Both the position numbers and the translations under genes were made by a program. The notes below the pieces were generated by a model. It was not told the DNA's origin, did not search any database, and saw only the letters and a list, made by a program, of their open reading frames with translations. Shown here piece after piece: positions 18,368 to 27,470 of a stretch of DNA of 64,000 nt; the first letter of the stretch is position 1; every line of letters starts with the position of its first letter. The stretch covers positions 1,116,001-1,180,000 of the forward strand of contig JACKLA010000001.1 in the NCBI GenBank assembly GCA_024236155.1. Direction: 5' to 3'. This DNA is from Sphingomonadaceae bacterium (GTDB lineage Bacteria; Pseudomonadota; Alphaproteobacteria; Sphingomonadales; Sphingomonadaceae).

Positions 18368-18814
18368 ATGAGCAGCAAAGCGATCTGGTGGAACGGCGAA
18401 AGCCCGCTCCTCGAACCGATGACCCGACTGGGCGATGGGTGCATGCCGGGCTTCCTCGGCATCGAATTCATCGAGGCGGGCGATGACTGGATTTCGGCTC
18501 GCATGCCGGTGAACGAGCGCACCCAGCAGCCTTTCAAGCGGCTGCATGGCGGTGCATCGGTGGTGCTGGCCGAGACCGTCGGCTCTGTCGCGGCAAGTTT
18601 CTGCATCGACCGCGAAAAGCATGTCGCGGTCGGGTTGGAGATCAATGCCAACCACGTCCGCCCGGCCTATGAAGGCTATGTCACCGCCACCGCCAGGGCG
18701 GAAAATATCGGGCGTACGACGCAAATCTGGTCGATCCGGATCACCGACGAAAATGGCAAGCTGGTGTGCATCTCGCGCTTCACCGCTGCGGTGATCTCGC
18801 TCGATCGCAAATAG
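18368..18814 (+). CDS. PaaI/YdiI-type hotdog thioesterase
   Basis: The protein has 148 residues and a single hotdog fold. The family block is KRLHGGASVVLAETVGSVAA, with HGG and the helix glutamate as the catalytic region. GLEINANHVRPAYEGYVTATA is the following strand pair. Members hydrolyse aromatic or aliphatic acyl-CoA thioesters, including DHNA-CoA. It lies 63 bases after the monooxygenase in the same direction and may share its transcript. The specific substrate cannot be deduced. Confidence 0.87.
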   Translation: MSSKAIWWNGESPLLEPMTRLGDGCMPGFLGIEFIEAGDDWISARMPVNERTQQPFKRLHGGASVVLAETVGSVAASFCIDREKHVAVGLEINANHVRPAYEGYVTATARAENIGRTTQIWSIRITDENGKLVCISRFTAAVISLDRK

Positions 18815-18828
18815 CCGGGCGGCAGCGC

Positions 18829-19461
18829 TCAGCCCCGGGCCAGTTCGCGCAAGCCGTCGGCGGCGTGGTTGTCGAGCAGCTTGCTTGCGCTGTCCCGCCC
18901 GCCATGCAGCCAGGCCTGCCGCGCCTCCTCGTCATCGGGCAGGACAAGCGGCATCGAGCGGCAACCGGCGCGCTTGGGCAGTCCGGCTGCATCGAGGGTC
19001 AGCAGCGCGAAGCCGGGCACTTCATCATCCTTCCAAACCCCGGCCATGGCGAAGATTTCCTCACCCTCGGGCGCAAACCAGTGCTTCAGGCGGCGACCCT
19101 CGTAATCGGTGCCATTGCCCCATTCCATGAAGGCGGTTGCCGGGATCAGGCAGCGGAACTCGCTGTTGCGCAGATTGCCGATCCAGAACGGGCTGTCCGG
19201 GTTGCGCAGGGTTGCGACCAGCCGCGTGGGATCGCCCGCGGAGGGCGGCGGCATCACGCCCCACAGGCGCGGGACCATGCGCGGTTCGAGCCGCCTGCCA
19301 GCCGGTCGCGGCCCGGCGATGAACTCGCGCCCTGCGGTGATGACCGGCGCGAACTTGCCCGGCGTACAATATCCGCCATTCCACGGGTCATCGCCCACGC
19401 GTGCGCCGAAGCGCCGGGCGATGTCGGCGGCGCTGGCATCGAGGCGGTAGAGCAGGGTCAT
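18829..19461 (-). CDS. degenerate SRAP (YedK/HMCES-like) family protein
   Basis: The protein has 210 residues and is recognisable as SOS response-associated peptidase family by its middle region: TRLVATLRNPDSPFWIGNLR, FRCLIPATAFMEWG and FAMAGVWKDDEVPGF. True members begin Met-Cys, and Cys2 crosslinks to abasic sites. Here the N-terminus reads MTLLYRLDASAADIARRFGA, with Thr at position 2. The conserved Asn (TNVRN in relatives) appears as ATLRN, and the His of the HxxxMPVIL motif is missing (AGCRSMPLVL). Only the FxEW glutamate remains. No in-frame upstream ATG-TGY start exists. It may be a catalytically dead DNA-binding homologue or a decaying gene. It is convergent with the thioesterase gene. 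Confidence 0.75.
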   Translation of the reverse strand: MTLLYRLDASAADIARRFGARVGDDPWNGGYCTPGKFAPVITAGREFIAGPRPAGRRLEPRMVPRLWGVMPPPSAGDPTRLVATLRNPDSPFWIGNLRNSEFRCLIPATAFMEWGNGTDYEGRRLKHWFAPEGEEIFAMAGVWKDDEVPGFALLTLDAAGLPKRAGCRSMPLVLPDDEEARQAWLHGGRDSASKLLDNHAADGLRELARG

Positions 19462-19511
19462 GTCATGCGGCCTAGACGTGCCCGCGCTGAGGGTCTATCA
19501 CCCGCCCATCC

Positions 19512-19597
19512 CCGGGGAGCGCGCTTGCGCTGAGAGGTGGGTGTAGCGCCCCACGACCCGTCGAACCTGAACCGATTAGCATCGGCGGAGGGAGCGG
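19512..19597 (+). promoter_or_regulatory. TPP riboswitch (THI element) for thiC
   Basis: The conserved THI-box segments are present in order: GGGGAGC, GCTGAGAGG, GACCCGTCGAACCTGA and ATTAGCATCGGCGGAGGGA. They lie 50-135 bases upstream of thiC. Thiamine pyrophosphate binding to this aptamer lowers expression of thiC in bacteria. After it, a short GCCGGAAGTCCGCAC segment and a TAGGAGAG ribosome site lead to the ATG, so control could be at translation initiation. Confidence 0.95.
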
Positions 19598-19645
19598 TGC
19601 GGTTCACGCCGGAAGTCCGCACTCCGCCCGTAGGAGAGACTTCGC

Positions 19646-21543
<1,898 letters not shown>

Positions 21544-21547
<4 letters not shown>

Positions 21548-23202
21548 TTTTTCGGCTTGCTTGCTGCAGAATCGCTCGACAACCTTATGAATGACATTTC
21601 TACGGCTCTATAACCTAAGGCGAGAATTTCACGACGAGCCTCATCAAGTGATATTCGCGAGAAAAAAGGAATTATGTATTCGCCTTTTGCGTTCGGCTTA
21701 TCAGCAAGCTTGAATTCGATCGTCCATCCATCTGGAAAACATGCTTCGGCCTCATCGACTTTAGCTTTGTCTGCTACTTTGCGCAGCTTTTCGAAAAGTT
21801 CGTTTTTTATTTTTGGGTAGGTCTTCAGCAACCGGGCCGAGTGAGCGCCTTGGTTGAGGAAGTGGCTGATGACGCTTGATCGCCTGCCGCTACGCTTCAC
21901 ATGTATTAGGCGTTTGTTCGTCAGATCAATGAGGTCGCAAATTTCAATCCCTGGCCCTGGATTTCCAGGGACTGGGAAAAGATCAGTGTCAAAGAGGTGC
22001 ATCCCTTCTTTCGAGTTTGAACACTCCTTATTGTAGTCATATTCTCGTATGTAGTACGATTTTGGCTTCTTTCCTTTTTCCTTAACAATTTTGACGGGCC
22101 ATGGATCGAAATTCGTGTCCAGCCCGGTTGATGTCTTGTCGAACGCGTCGTTTGCCGAGGTGATCAAGAGCTTATCAATGCGATACCATGTACCTTCATT
22201 GATCGCATATCGTGCATTATTGATCTCTAATGAACCCACAAGACCGCGATAAATTGACCAGTCTTTGATTACATATTTATCATCGATGCTGTGAAGCCGC
22301 ACTTTGGGCTTGTGCAGATCACCCACCGATGTGGGTTTTCCTAAAAAATCTATCGCCAATGCGAGGTTCAGATCGGCAAAGTTGGTGGCTGCGCCGGTGC
22401 CGGTCAAAGATATTCTTCCCATGGGCTCGGTCGCTAATTCGGGCATCCCAAGTTCGAAGGACGGGTCGTGACCGGCAAGGTCAGTCACAAGGGATTGGTC
22501 GAGTTTGTCGACAAGGAGAATGTCACGGACCGGCTTGATTTTATCGATGATACCAAAGCCGGTTTTTTGATAAGCTTTGTCTTGAAACAGGCTGAGCAGC
22601 GTTTCAGCTAGTTTGGTGAGTTCGGGAGGTTCAAACTCAGATGTTAGAGTGATCGATGACGATCCGCTTAGTGACGTTCCTACTTTAGAACTGCTCCCGC
22701 TAAGTTTTCGTATGAGGCTCAAAGCTCGATCGACGTTAAATTCGTTTAGATTTGTTACGCCAGCGGCTTGCGTTGCGTCGCGAATGACGCTTCCAAGGTT
22801 TGCTTTCTCAACGAGTTTAACATTCTCGTCGGACAGTGCATTCGCTGCAATCAAGAGACCGAACTCATTCTCCCGTTTGTCTGCATCAAGCAGTGTGTGA
22901 CCGAAACCGTATGCGCACGCAAAAACTCGATTCTTGCGTTTAAAGAGTAAGGCTGCTGACACACTTGAAGTTTTGATTTTGCCATCAATGGCCAAATGCT
23001 GATCGAGAAGTTTTGCCCACTCCGGGGTGTTTGGGAATCGTGGGACATAAAAGAGCTTCATCTCGAAGCCGAAATCCGACCTAGGAGGAATTTCTGTCAC
23101 AGTTGCTTTGGCATTGTCCGTTAGAAAATCGTCCAAATTTTTCACCTGCGCACGAGCGAGATGAATGGAATATTTTATCGACTTTTTCGCGGGTGTCGGC
23201 AT
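21544..23202 (-). CDS. DUF6119 / TIGR04141-type sporadically distributed protein
   Basis: The protein has 552 residues and starts MPTPAKKSIKYSIHLARAQV. The Ile/Asp/Lys-rich N-terminal domain, the YGFGHTLLDADKRENEFGL block near residue 100, and the C-terminal LIDLTNKRLIHVKRSGRRSS and SHFLNQGAHSARLL segments match my recollection of the TIGR04141/DUF6119 family. That family has patchy distribution and is often found beside restriction or other defence genes. The Lys and Arg of HVKRSG with surrounding acidic residues hint at a nuclease-like core, which is inference. The gene is far richer in A and T than its neighbours, stands alone, and ends exactly on the thiC stop. This points to horizontal insertion. 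Confidence 0.75.
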
Positions 23203-23290
23203 CGTATATCCCCTATTGAGATATAGAAATCCGAATTTAAGTAGTCTGTCAAATAGAAGAATTCGAGTTCTAGGGACTTAATGCCTAATT
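23203..23290 (-). promoter_or_regulatory. AT-rich promoter region of the DUF6119 gene
   Basis: On the minus strand a perfect TTGACA -35 hexamer is present (23252-23247). A TATATC or TTTCTA sequence downstream could serve as -10, but the spacing to TATATC, about 21 bases, is long. The AT-rich composition stops abruptly near 23285, where the yaiI-like gene begins. That makes this edge the likely border of the inserted segment. Confidence 0.35.
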
Positions 23291-23863
23291 CTATCGACCC
23301 AACTTCACCAGCACCCGGTCCAGCGCCTGCAGGAACCGCGACCTATCCGTCTTGCTGAACGGCGGAGGCCCGCCACCCACCCCGTCCATCCCGGCGCGCA
23401 GGTCTTCCATAATCGCGCGGGTGGCGATGGCGCTGCCGATGCTGGCGGCGTCGAAGGGCTTGCCGTCGTGGCGCAGCACGGTCGCGCCCGCCTTCAGGCA
23501 GCGTTCGGCGAGCAATATGTCGGCGGTGATCACCACGGCGCGCGGCCCTGCATTCTCTGCAATCCAGTCATCGGCTGCGTCGTATTTTGGACCCTCAGGC
23601 GCCGGGCGCCGGGCATCCGCCCAGCTTGGCTTTCGGCCTAACCGGCCGGCGGGCGGTCGCCCTTGCGGGTCGCTGTGCGACCCGAGATTACTTCCAACCA
23701 CCACCCGCTTCACCCGGTCGCTCACCGGCACGCGGAAGGGGCTGTTGCTGACCACGCGGACGTGCACATCGTGAGGGGGGGCCTTGTACCGCTCGGCGAC
23801 GCGGTAGACCTCCTCCTTCACCGGGCAGGCATCGGCATCGACGAGTATGGTGATGGGTTCCAT
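23291..23863 (-). CDS. YaiI/YqxD (DUF188) family protein, copy 1, with in-frame insertion
   Basis: The protein has 190 residues from MEPITILVDADACPVKEEVY, the signature start of the DUF188 family, a PIN-like fold with Asp/Cys-rich N-terminus. The core ENAGPRAVVITADILLAERC and the C-terminus GGGPPPFSKTDRSRFLQALD are intact. Between RVVV and YDAADDWI it carries about 34 extra residues (GSNLGSHSDPQGRPPAGRLG and on) not present in the second copy at 24443-24989. Their DNA is a palindromic repeat (23584-23690). The usual family length is about 150. The open frame continues upstream to 24418 but only this start is conserved. Function in the cell is unproven. Confidence 0.8.
   Translation of the reverse strand: MEPITILVDADACPVKEEVYRVAERYKAPPHDVHVRVVSNSPFRVPVSDRVKRVVVGSNLGSHSDPQGRPPAGRLGRKPSWADARRPAPEGPKYDAADDWIAENAGPRAVVITADILLAERCLKAGATVLRHDGKPFDAASIGSAIATRAIMEDLRAGMDGVGGGPPPFSKTDRSRFLQALDRVLVKLGR
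23584..23690 (-). repeat. palindromic dispersed element inside yaiI copy 1
   Basis: Relative to copy 2, copy 1 gains about 102 bases here, a multiple of three. The insert holds a 7-bp hairpin (GGGTCGC, then TGT, then GCGACCC) next to CGGCCTAACCGGCCGGCGGG. Its reverse complement aligns with the intergenic element at 46978-47063, sharing CCGCCGGCCGGT-AGGCCG and a hairpin at the same place but with a different stem sequence. It is translated as part of the protein, like the protein-coding palindromic elements known from Rickettsia. Confidence 0.75.
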
Positions 23864-23974
23864 GCCAACGCGATAGCCGCACGCATCTGGCCTGACGCCA
23901 GCTTTCCACCGGGCCTTGAGTCCCGGCCCCGCAAGCGCAATAAGTGCGGCACACGCATTGCGAGGGGAGCCGCC

Positions 23975-24433
23975 ATGTCCTGCAAGTCCGCCCTGACGTC
24001 CGGCATCGCTGCCATGGCCGCGTTTGCAGTGCCCATGCTTGCAGCACCCGCCGCTTTTGCCCAGCCTGGCCCCGACCTTGCGCTGGCGCAGCAGGCTTAC
24101 GAGACCGGCAAGACCAGCGGGATCACCCCGCAAACCACGGGCGAGAAACGCATGTGCGCGGCCTATTGGGACGTGATGCATTTCATGCGCGGCAGGGATC
24201 TGTTGCCCGAGGCCAGCTGGCAGCAGCTCGGCCCCGATTTCAAGGCCGATGCGATGCTGATCCGCTCGATCGGCTTTGCGCGCGATGCGGGGGAGGGGGA
24301 CCAGCGCAGCGAGAAATTCAAGAGCGCCGCCGATGCCGCGCTCGAAAGGTTTACCGGTTTTGTCGAGGGCGATGCGGGCAAGACCCGGATGCTGTTCGAA
24401 AACCTCGGCGTGTGTCACCAGCGGCAGGGTTAG
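23975..24433 (+). CDS. hypothetical exported protein between the yaiI copies
   Basis: The predicted protein has 152 residues. GAGGGGAG precedes the ATG. A long signal peptide (MSCKSALTSGIAAMAAFAVP through AAFAQ) is followed by a helical domain (LALAQQAYETGKTSGITPQT, MCAAYWDVMHFMRGRDLLPE). Two cysteines (MCAAYW and GVCHQRQ) may form a disulfide. It lies on the opposite strand between the two yaiI copies and is itself present once. No family is recognised. Confidence 0.7.
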   Translation: MSCKSALTSGIAAMAAFAVPMLAAPAAFAQPGPDLALAQQAYETGKTSGITPQTTGEKRMCAAYWDVMHFMRGRDLLPEASWQQLGPDFKADAMLIRSIGFARDAGEGDQRSEKFKSAADAALERFTGFVEGDAGKTRMLFENLGVCHQRQG

Positions 24434-24442
24434 GCTGACGGG

Positions 24443-24989
24443 CTAGTTCCCCATCTTCACCAGCACCCGGTCCAGCGCCTGCAGGAAGTTCGACCGTGCA
24501 GGTGGCCTTTGGCCGTCTCCGCCTGCGGCTCCGACTCCCGCCTTGCTGAACGGCGGCGGGCCGCCTCCGCTCCCTCCCAATGGGCCATCCATTCCGGCGC
24601 GCAGGTCTTCCATGATGGCGCGGGTGGCGCCAATGTTTTGGGGCGCTGCCGATGCTGGCGGCGTCGAAGGGCTTGCCGTCGTGGCGCAGCACCGTCGCAC
24701 CCGCCTTGAGGCAGCGGTCGGCCAGCAGGATGTCGGCGGTGATCACGACGGCGCGCGGCCCTGCATTCTCTTCAATCCAGTCGTCCGCAGCATCGAAACC
24801 ATCCGAGACGACCACGCGCCTGACCCGCTCGCTCACCGGCACGCGGAAGGGGCTGTTGCTGACCACGCGGACGTGCACATCGTGAGGGGGTGCCTTGTAC
24901 CGCTCGGCGACGCGGTAGACCTCCTCCTTAACCGGGCAGGCATCGGCATCGACGAGGATGGTGATGGGCGGGATGGTTGGGGGTTCCAT
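24443..24989 (-). pseudogene. YaiI/YqxD (DUF188) copy 2, frameshifted
   Basis: The first about 112 codons encode a normal DUF188 protein (PITILVDADACPVKEEVYRV to GKPFDAASIGSA) without the insertion seen in copy 1. Around 24636 a net 10-base insertion (CCAATGTTTTGGG in place of the 3 bases found in copy 1) shifts the frame. The rest of the domain (ATRAIMEDLRAGMDG and FLQALDRVLVKMGN) continues in another frame and ends at 24443. A further extra segment, about 14 codons, separates PPPFSKAG from SNFLQALD. The unshifted frame runs on to 24351 with no homology. A sequencing error cannot be excluded. If real, this copy is broken. Confidence 0.75.
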
Positions 24990-25067
24990 GCCAACGCGAT
25001 AGCCGGGTGCGCCGCAAGCCGCAAAAACACTTTCCTACACACGCCATGCTGTGGCCTATGCTGCGCG

Positions 25068-25388
25068 ATGACCCAGCCAGCCTTTTTCTCGCCCGCCCCA
25101 CCGGCCAATCACCGGCTGCCTCGCAGCAATGCGGAGTATCGCTGGACGCCGCCCAAGATCCGCGCCTTTTTCGATGCGCTTGCGCGATGCGGCAAGGTCG
25201 CAGCGGCGGCGCGCGCGGTGGGGATGAGCCGCCAGTCGGCTTATCGCCTGCTCGCGCGTTATCCGGGGCTGGACGAGCCATGGCGGATCGCGCGCGAGAC
25301 GGGCCGGGCGCGGCGCAAGGTGACAGATTTGCCGGTGCAAGGTGACAGTTCCGGCAGGCAAGGTGACACATCGGCACGCGCAAGGTGA
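25068..25388 (+). CDS. small helix-turn-helix protein
   Basis: The predicted protein has 106 residues. WTPPKIRAFFDALARCGKVA and AAARAVGMSRQSAYRLLARY form a helix-turn-helix: the second helix follows AVGMS, as in phage-terminase-small-subunit or LysR-like DNA-binding modules. The N-terminus (MTQPAFFSPAPPANHRLPRS) is unstructured. The C-terminal 25 residues (KVTDLPVQGDSSGRQGDTSA) are encoded by the phased repeats at 25317-25411, and the fourth repeat supplies the stop codon. It is a probable DNA-binding protein of unknown target. No neighbour suggests a phage. Confidence 0.65.
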   Translation: MTQPAFFSPAPPANHRLPRSNAEYRWTPPKIRAFFDALARCGKVAAAARAVGMSRQSAYRLLARYPGLDEPWRIARETGRARRKVTDLPVQGDSSGRQGDTSARAR

Positions 25389-25411
25389 CGGTTGTGCCCG
25401 CCAAGGTGACA
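25317..25411 (+). repeat. five phased AAGGTGAC direct repeats
   Basis: AAGGTGAC begins at 25317, 25339, 25360, 25382 and 25403, with spacings of 22, 21, 22 and 21 bases, or two helical turns. Most copies extend to GCAAGGTGACA, and the 13-14 bases between them are not conserved. The array covers the last 24 codons of the HTH gene and runs about 23 bases beyond. The regular phasing with variable spacers looks like iterons or a protein-binding array. Confidence 0.85.
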
Positions 25412-25499
25412 CGTTTGCGCACAAGTTTACGCTTCTGGCCCGATTGGGCCGCAGGACTGTGTCAGACCTGTCAACACCCGGCAGCGGGAGGCAGGTCGA

Positions 25500-25808
25500 T
25501 CACCGCTTGCGCACGAACTCCGCGCGCAGCACCAGCCCCTTGATGCCGGGATATTTGCAGTCGATTTCCTGCGCATCGCCGGTCAGCCGGATCGAGGGGA
25601 TTACGGTGCCCTGCTTGAGCGTCTGGCCCGCGCCCTTGACCGTCAGGTCCTTGATCAGCGTCACCGCATCGCCATCGGCCAGCAAATTGCCCACCGCATC
25701 GCGCACCTCCACCGCCTCGGCAGCGGCCTGTTTGGCATCGAATTCGGACTGCGGCATCCATTCGCCGCTTTCCTCGTCATAGACATAGTCTTCGTCGTTG
25801 CTGGTCAT
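25500..25808 (-). CDS. PhnA/YjdM C-terminal-domain protein
   Basis: The protein has 102 residues. The block VRDAVGNLLADGDAVTLIKD, followed by LTVKGAGQTLKQGTVIPSIR and EIDCKYPGIKGLVLRAEFV, is the PhnA (YjdM) C-terminal SH3-like domain. The N-terminal zinc ribbon (two CxxC pairs) of the E. coli protein is absent; the chain starts MTSNDEDYVYDEESGEWMPQ and has only one cysteine. The name alkylphosphonate-utilisation protein is historical and no phn genes are near. The role is unknown. Confidence 0.85.
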   Translation of the reverse strand: MTSNDEDYVYDEESGEWMPQSEFDAKQAAAEAVEVRDAVGNLLADGDAVTLIKDLTVKGAGQTLKQGTVIPSIRLTGDAQEIDCKYPGIKGLVLRAEFVRKR

Positions 25809-25896
25809 GGATCGTGCCTGTCGGCAAACGGGTGTCCAGTCAACCGGTGAAGTCGTTGGCAAGGTGGCGGCAAGCCGCGAGCAAGCCGATAGCCAG

Positions 25897-26352
25897 TCAG
25901 TCGAAGTCGTATCCGGCGGTTTTGGCTTCCTCGATCACCTCGGCGCCGGTCTTGCGCGGGGAGTCGGCGGCGAGCTGCGCCCAGGCGGGCTGTTCGTCGA
26001 CGAAGATCTGCTCATCGATGCCCCAATCTTCGGGCAGCTCGAACAAGCCGGCCATGAAGCTGAAATGCTCACCGGGGATGAAGTGGTAATAGAGGTTGCT
26101 GCCGCAGGTCTTGCAGAAGGCACGCTCCGCCCATTCGGAAGAGCGATAGGCCGTGACATGCTCTGCGCCCTCGATCGCCATGGCGGCCTGCTTGACCGAA
26201 TGGAGGCTGAAGAACGGCCCGCCGCCCCATCGCTGGCACATGCGGCAATGGCACACATCGATGCCGCTGCGCGGCTGTTCGATGGTGATCCGCACCGCGC
26301 CGCACAGGCATTGTCCGGTGAGCGGGGTCGAAGGCGTTGGAATATCGGGCAT
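25897..26352 (-). CDS. GFA family zinc protein
   Basis: The protein has 151 residues of the glutathione-dependent formaldehyde-activating (GFA)-like fold. Zinc cysteines appear in order: GQCLCGAVRI (CxC), CHCRMCQRWGG (CxxC) and FCKTCGSNLYYHF (CxxC). FSLHSVKQAAMAIEGAEHVT is the usual strand region. Most family members have no proven formaldehyde activity, so a generic carbon-sulfur or metal-binding role is as likely. It runs parallel to the PhnA-like gene, with 88 bases between them. Confidence 0.9.
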   Translation of the reverse strand: MPDIPTPSTPLTGQCLCGAVRITIEQPRSGIDVCHCRMCQRWGGGPFFSLHSVKQAAMAIEGAEHVTAYRSSEWAERAFCKTCGSNLYYHFIPGEHFSFMAGLFELPEDWGIDEQIFVDEQPAWAQLAADSPRKTGAEVIEEAKTAGYDFD

Positions 26353-26412
26353 GTGCTTGACTCGTCTGCCGGGTTTTACTTGAGTGTCCTACAAGGTTTC
26401 TCGGGGGATTCG

Positions 26413-27372
26413 ATGAAAAAGCTGCTGATTGCGGGGTTGATGCCGGTGCTTGTCCTGCTGGGCGGGTGCAACATGACGAGCTCTTCGGAGTGCGGCAGCC
26501 CCGAGGCGAAGGAACTGATCGACGACCTGCTCAAGGAGGAGCTGGAATATTCGATCCAGAACGAGCTCGATGCGCGCAAGGAGCTCGGTTCGTACGATGC
26601 GACGGAGCTTGAGAACGCAGTGAAACGGATCAAGATCGCCCTCAACGATGTGCGCACATCGCGCGACGACCCCGATAGCGATCGCTACAGCTGCCGCGCG
26701 ACACTGTCGCTCGAACTGCCCGATGTGGTCGAGAAGAAGGCCAACGAAGTGCGTTCGATGGCAGAAATGGGTACGGTGCGCGAACTGGCCAACCGCTACA
26801 AGATGAAGCGTCGCGGCGGCACCTACACCACCGAATTCGACTATTTCATCCAGCCGACCGACGATGGCGAGAAGCTGTTTGCCGAGATGGACGATGATTC
26901 CCCGGCGCTGTCTTTCCTTGGCGAGACGCTGGCATCCTACCTCCTCGCCGACGAAATCCGCGAAGAGAAGATAGCGGAGGACATGGCCAAGGCGGAAGCG
27001 GAACGCGAAGTGCGCGAGGCCGAACTGGCGGAGCAGCAGATGGAGAACGAGGCCAAGCAGGCGTTCGAGGCCGAAGGTGCGGCCGCGCTCAATTCGGCGC
27101 AGGTCCAGCGCAAGCTTGCATCCGAACGGATCAATGCGGTGTGGACCGCCATGCCGGTGAGCTTCCAGAAGGATCTCGATTCACTGCACAATGCATGGGT
27201 CAAGGAAATGAAGGCCCGCTGCGCGACCGAGGCCGCCGGTACCGATACGCGATCCTCGATGCGTCAGGCGCGCGAACTGTCATGCCAGACGCGGCTCGTG
27301 CGCAGCTGCGCCTCAACACTCGAACGCAATATCGGCAATCGATCGGGCCAGTTCCATTACTGTCGCTTCTGA
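26413..27372 (+). CDS. hypothetical lipoprotein with coiled-coil segment
   Basis: The protein has 319 residues. MKKLLIAGLMPVLVLLGGC is a lipoprotein signal with Cys19. Residues of roughly 185-225 form a charged coiled coil (IREEKIAEDMAKAEAEREVR, EAELAEQQMENEAKQAFEAE). Four cysteines in the C-terminal region (RCATEAAG, LSCQTRLVRSCAS, HYCRF) resemble the lysozyme-inhibitor LprI-like domain, where LxCxxxLVRxR segments recur. That link is tentative. The gene is divergent from the GFA gene and followed after about 100 bases by the TPR-sulfotransferase. Confidence 0.7.
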   Translation: MKKLLIAGLMPVLVLLGGCNMTSSSECGSPEAKELIDDLLKEELEYSIQNELDARKELGSYDATELENAVKRIKIALNDVRTSRDDPDSDRYSCRATLSLELPDVVEKKANEVRSMAEMGTVRELANRYKMKRRGGTYTTEFDYFIQPTDDGEKLFAEMDDDSPALSFLGETLASYLLADEIREEKIAEDMAKAEAEREVREAELAEQQMENEAKQAFEAEGAAALNSAQVQRKLASERINAVWTAMPVSFQKDLDSLHNAWVKEMKARCATEAAGTDTRSSMRQARELSCQTRLVRSCASTLERNIGNRSGQFHYCRF

Positions 27373-27470
27373 CGCTGGCTGCATGTCCATCGGCAGCGCC
27401 GGTTGACTTGTCGCGCGCTGCTAAGCACAGCGCGGCGCATGGCACGATGTAACGAGCGGGATGCGTGCAA

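Noticed and set aside
16196..18724. An 842-codon open frame antisense to the monooxygenase region
   Set aside because: It runs through the terminator, the FNR-like box and three clear genes on the other strand, and has no domain pattern.
23864..24418. Upstream extension of the yaiI copy 1 frame
   Set aside because: It is antisense to the small exported-protein gene, and family homology starts only at the ATG at 23863.
25317..25411. CRISPR array
   Set aside because: The repeats are only 8-11 bases with 13-14 base spacers, part of them lies in a coding frame, and no cas gene is near.
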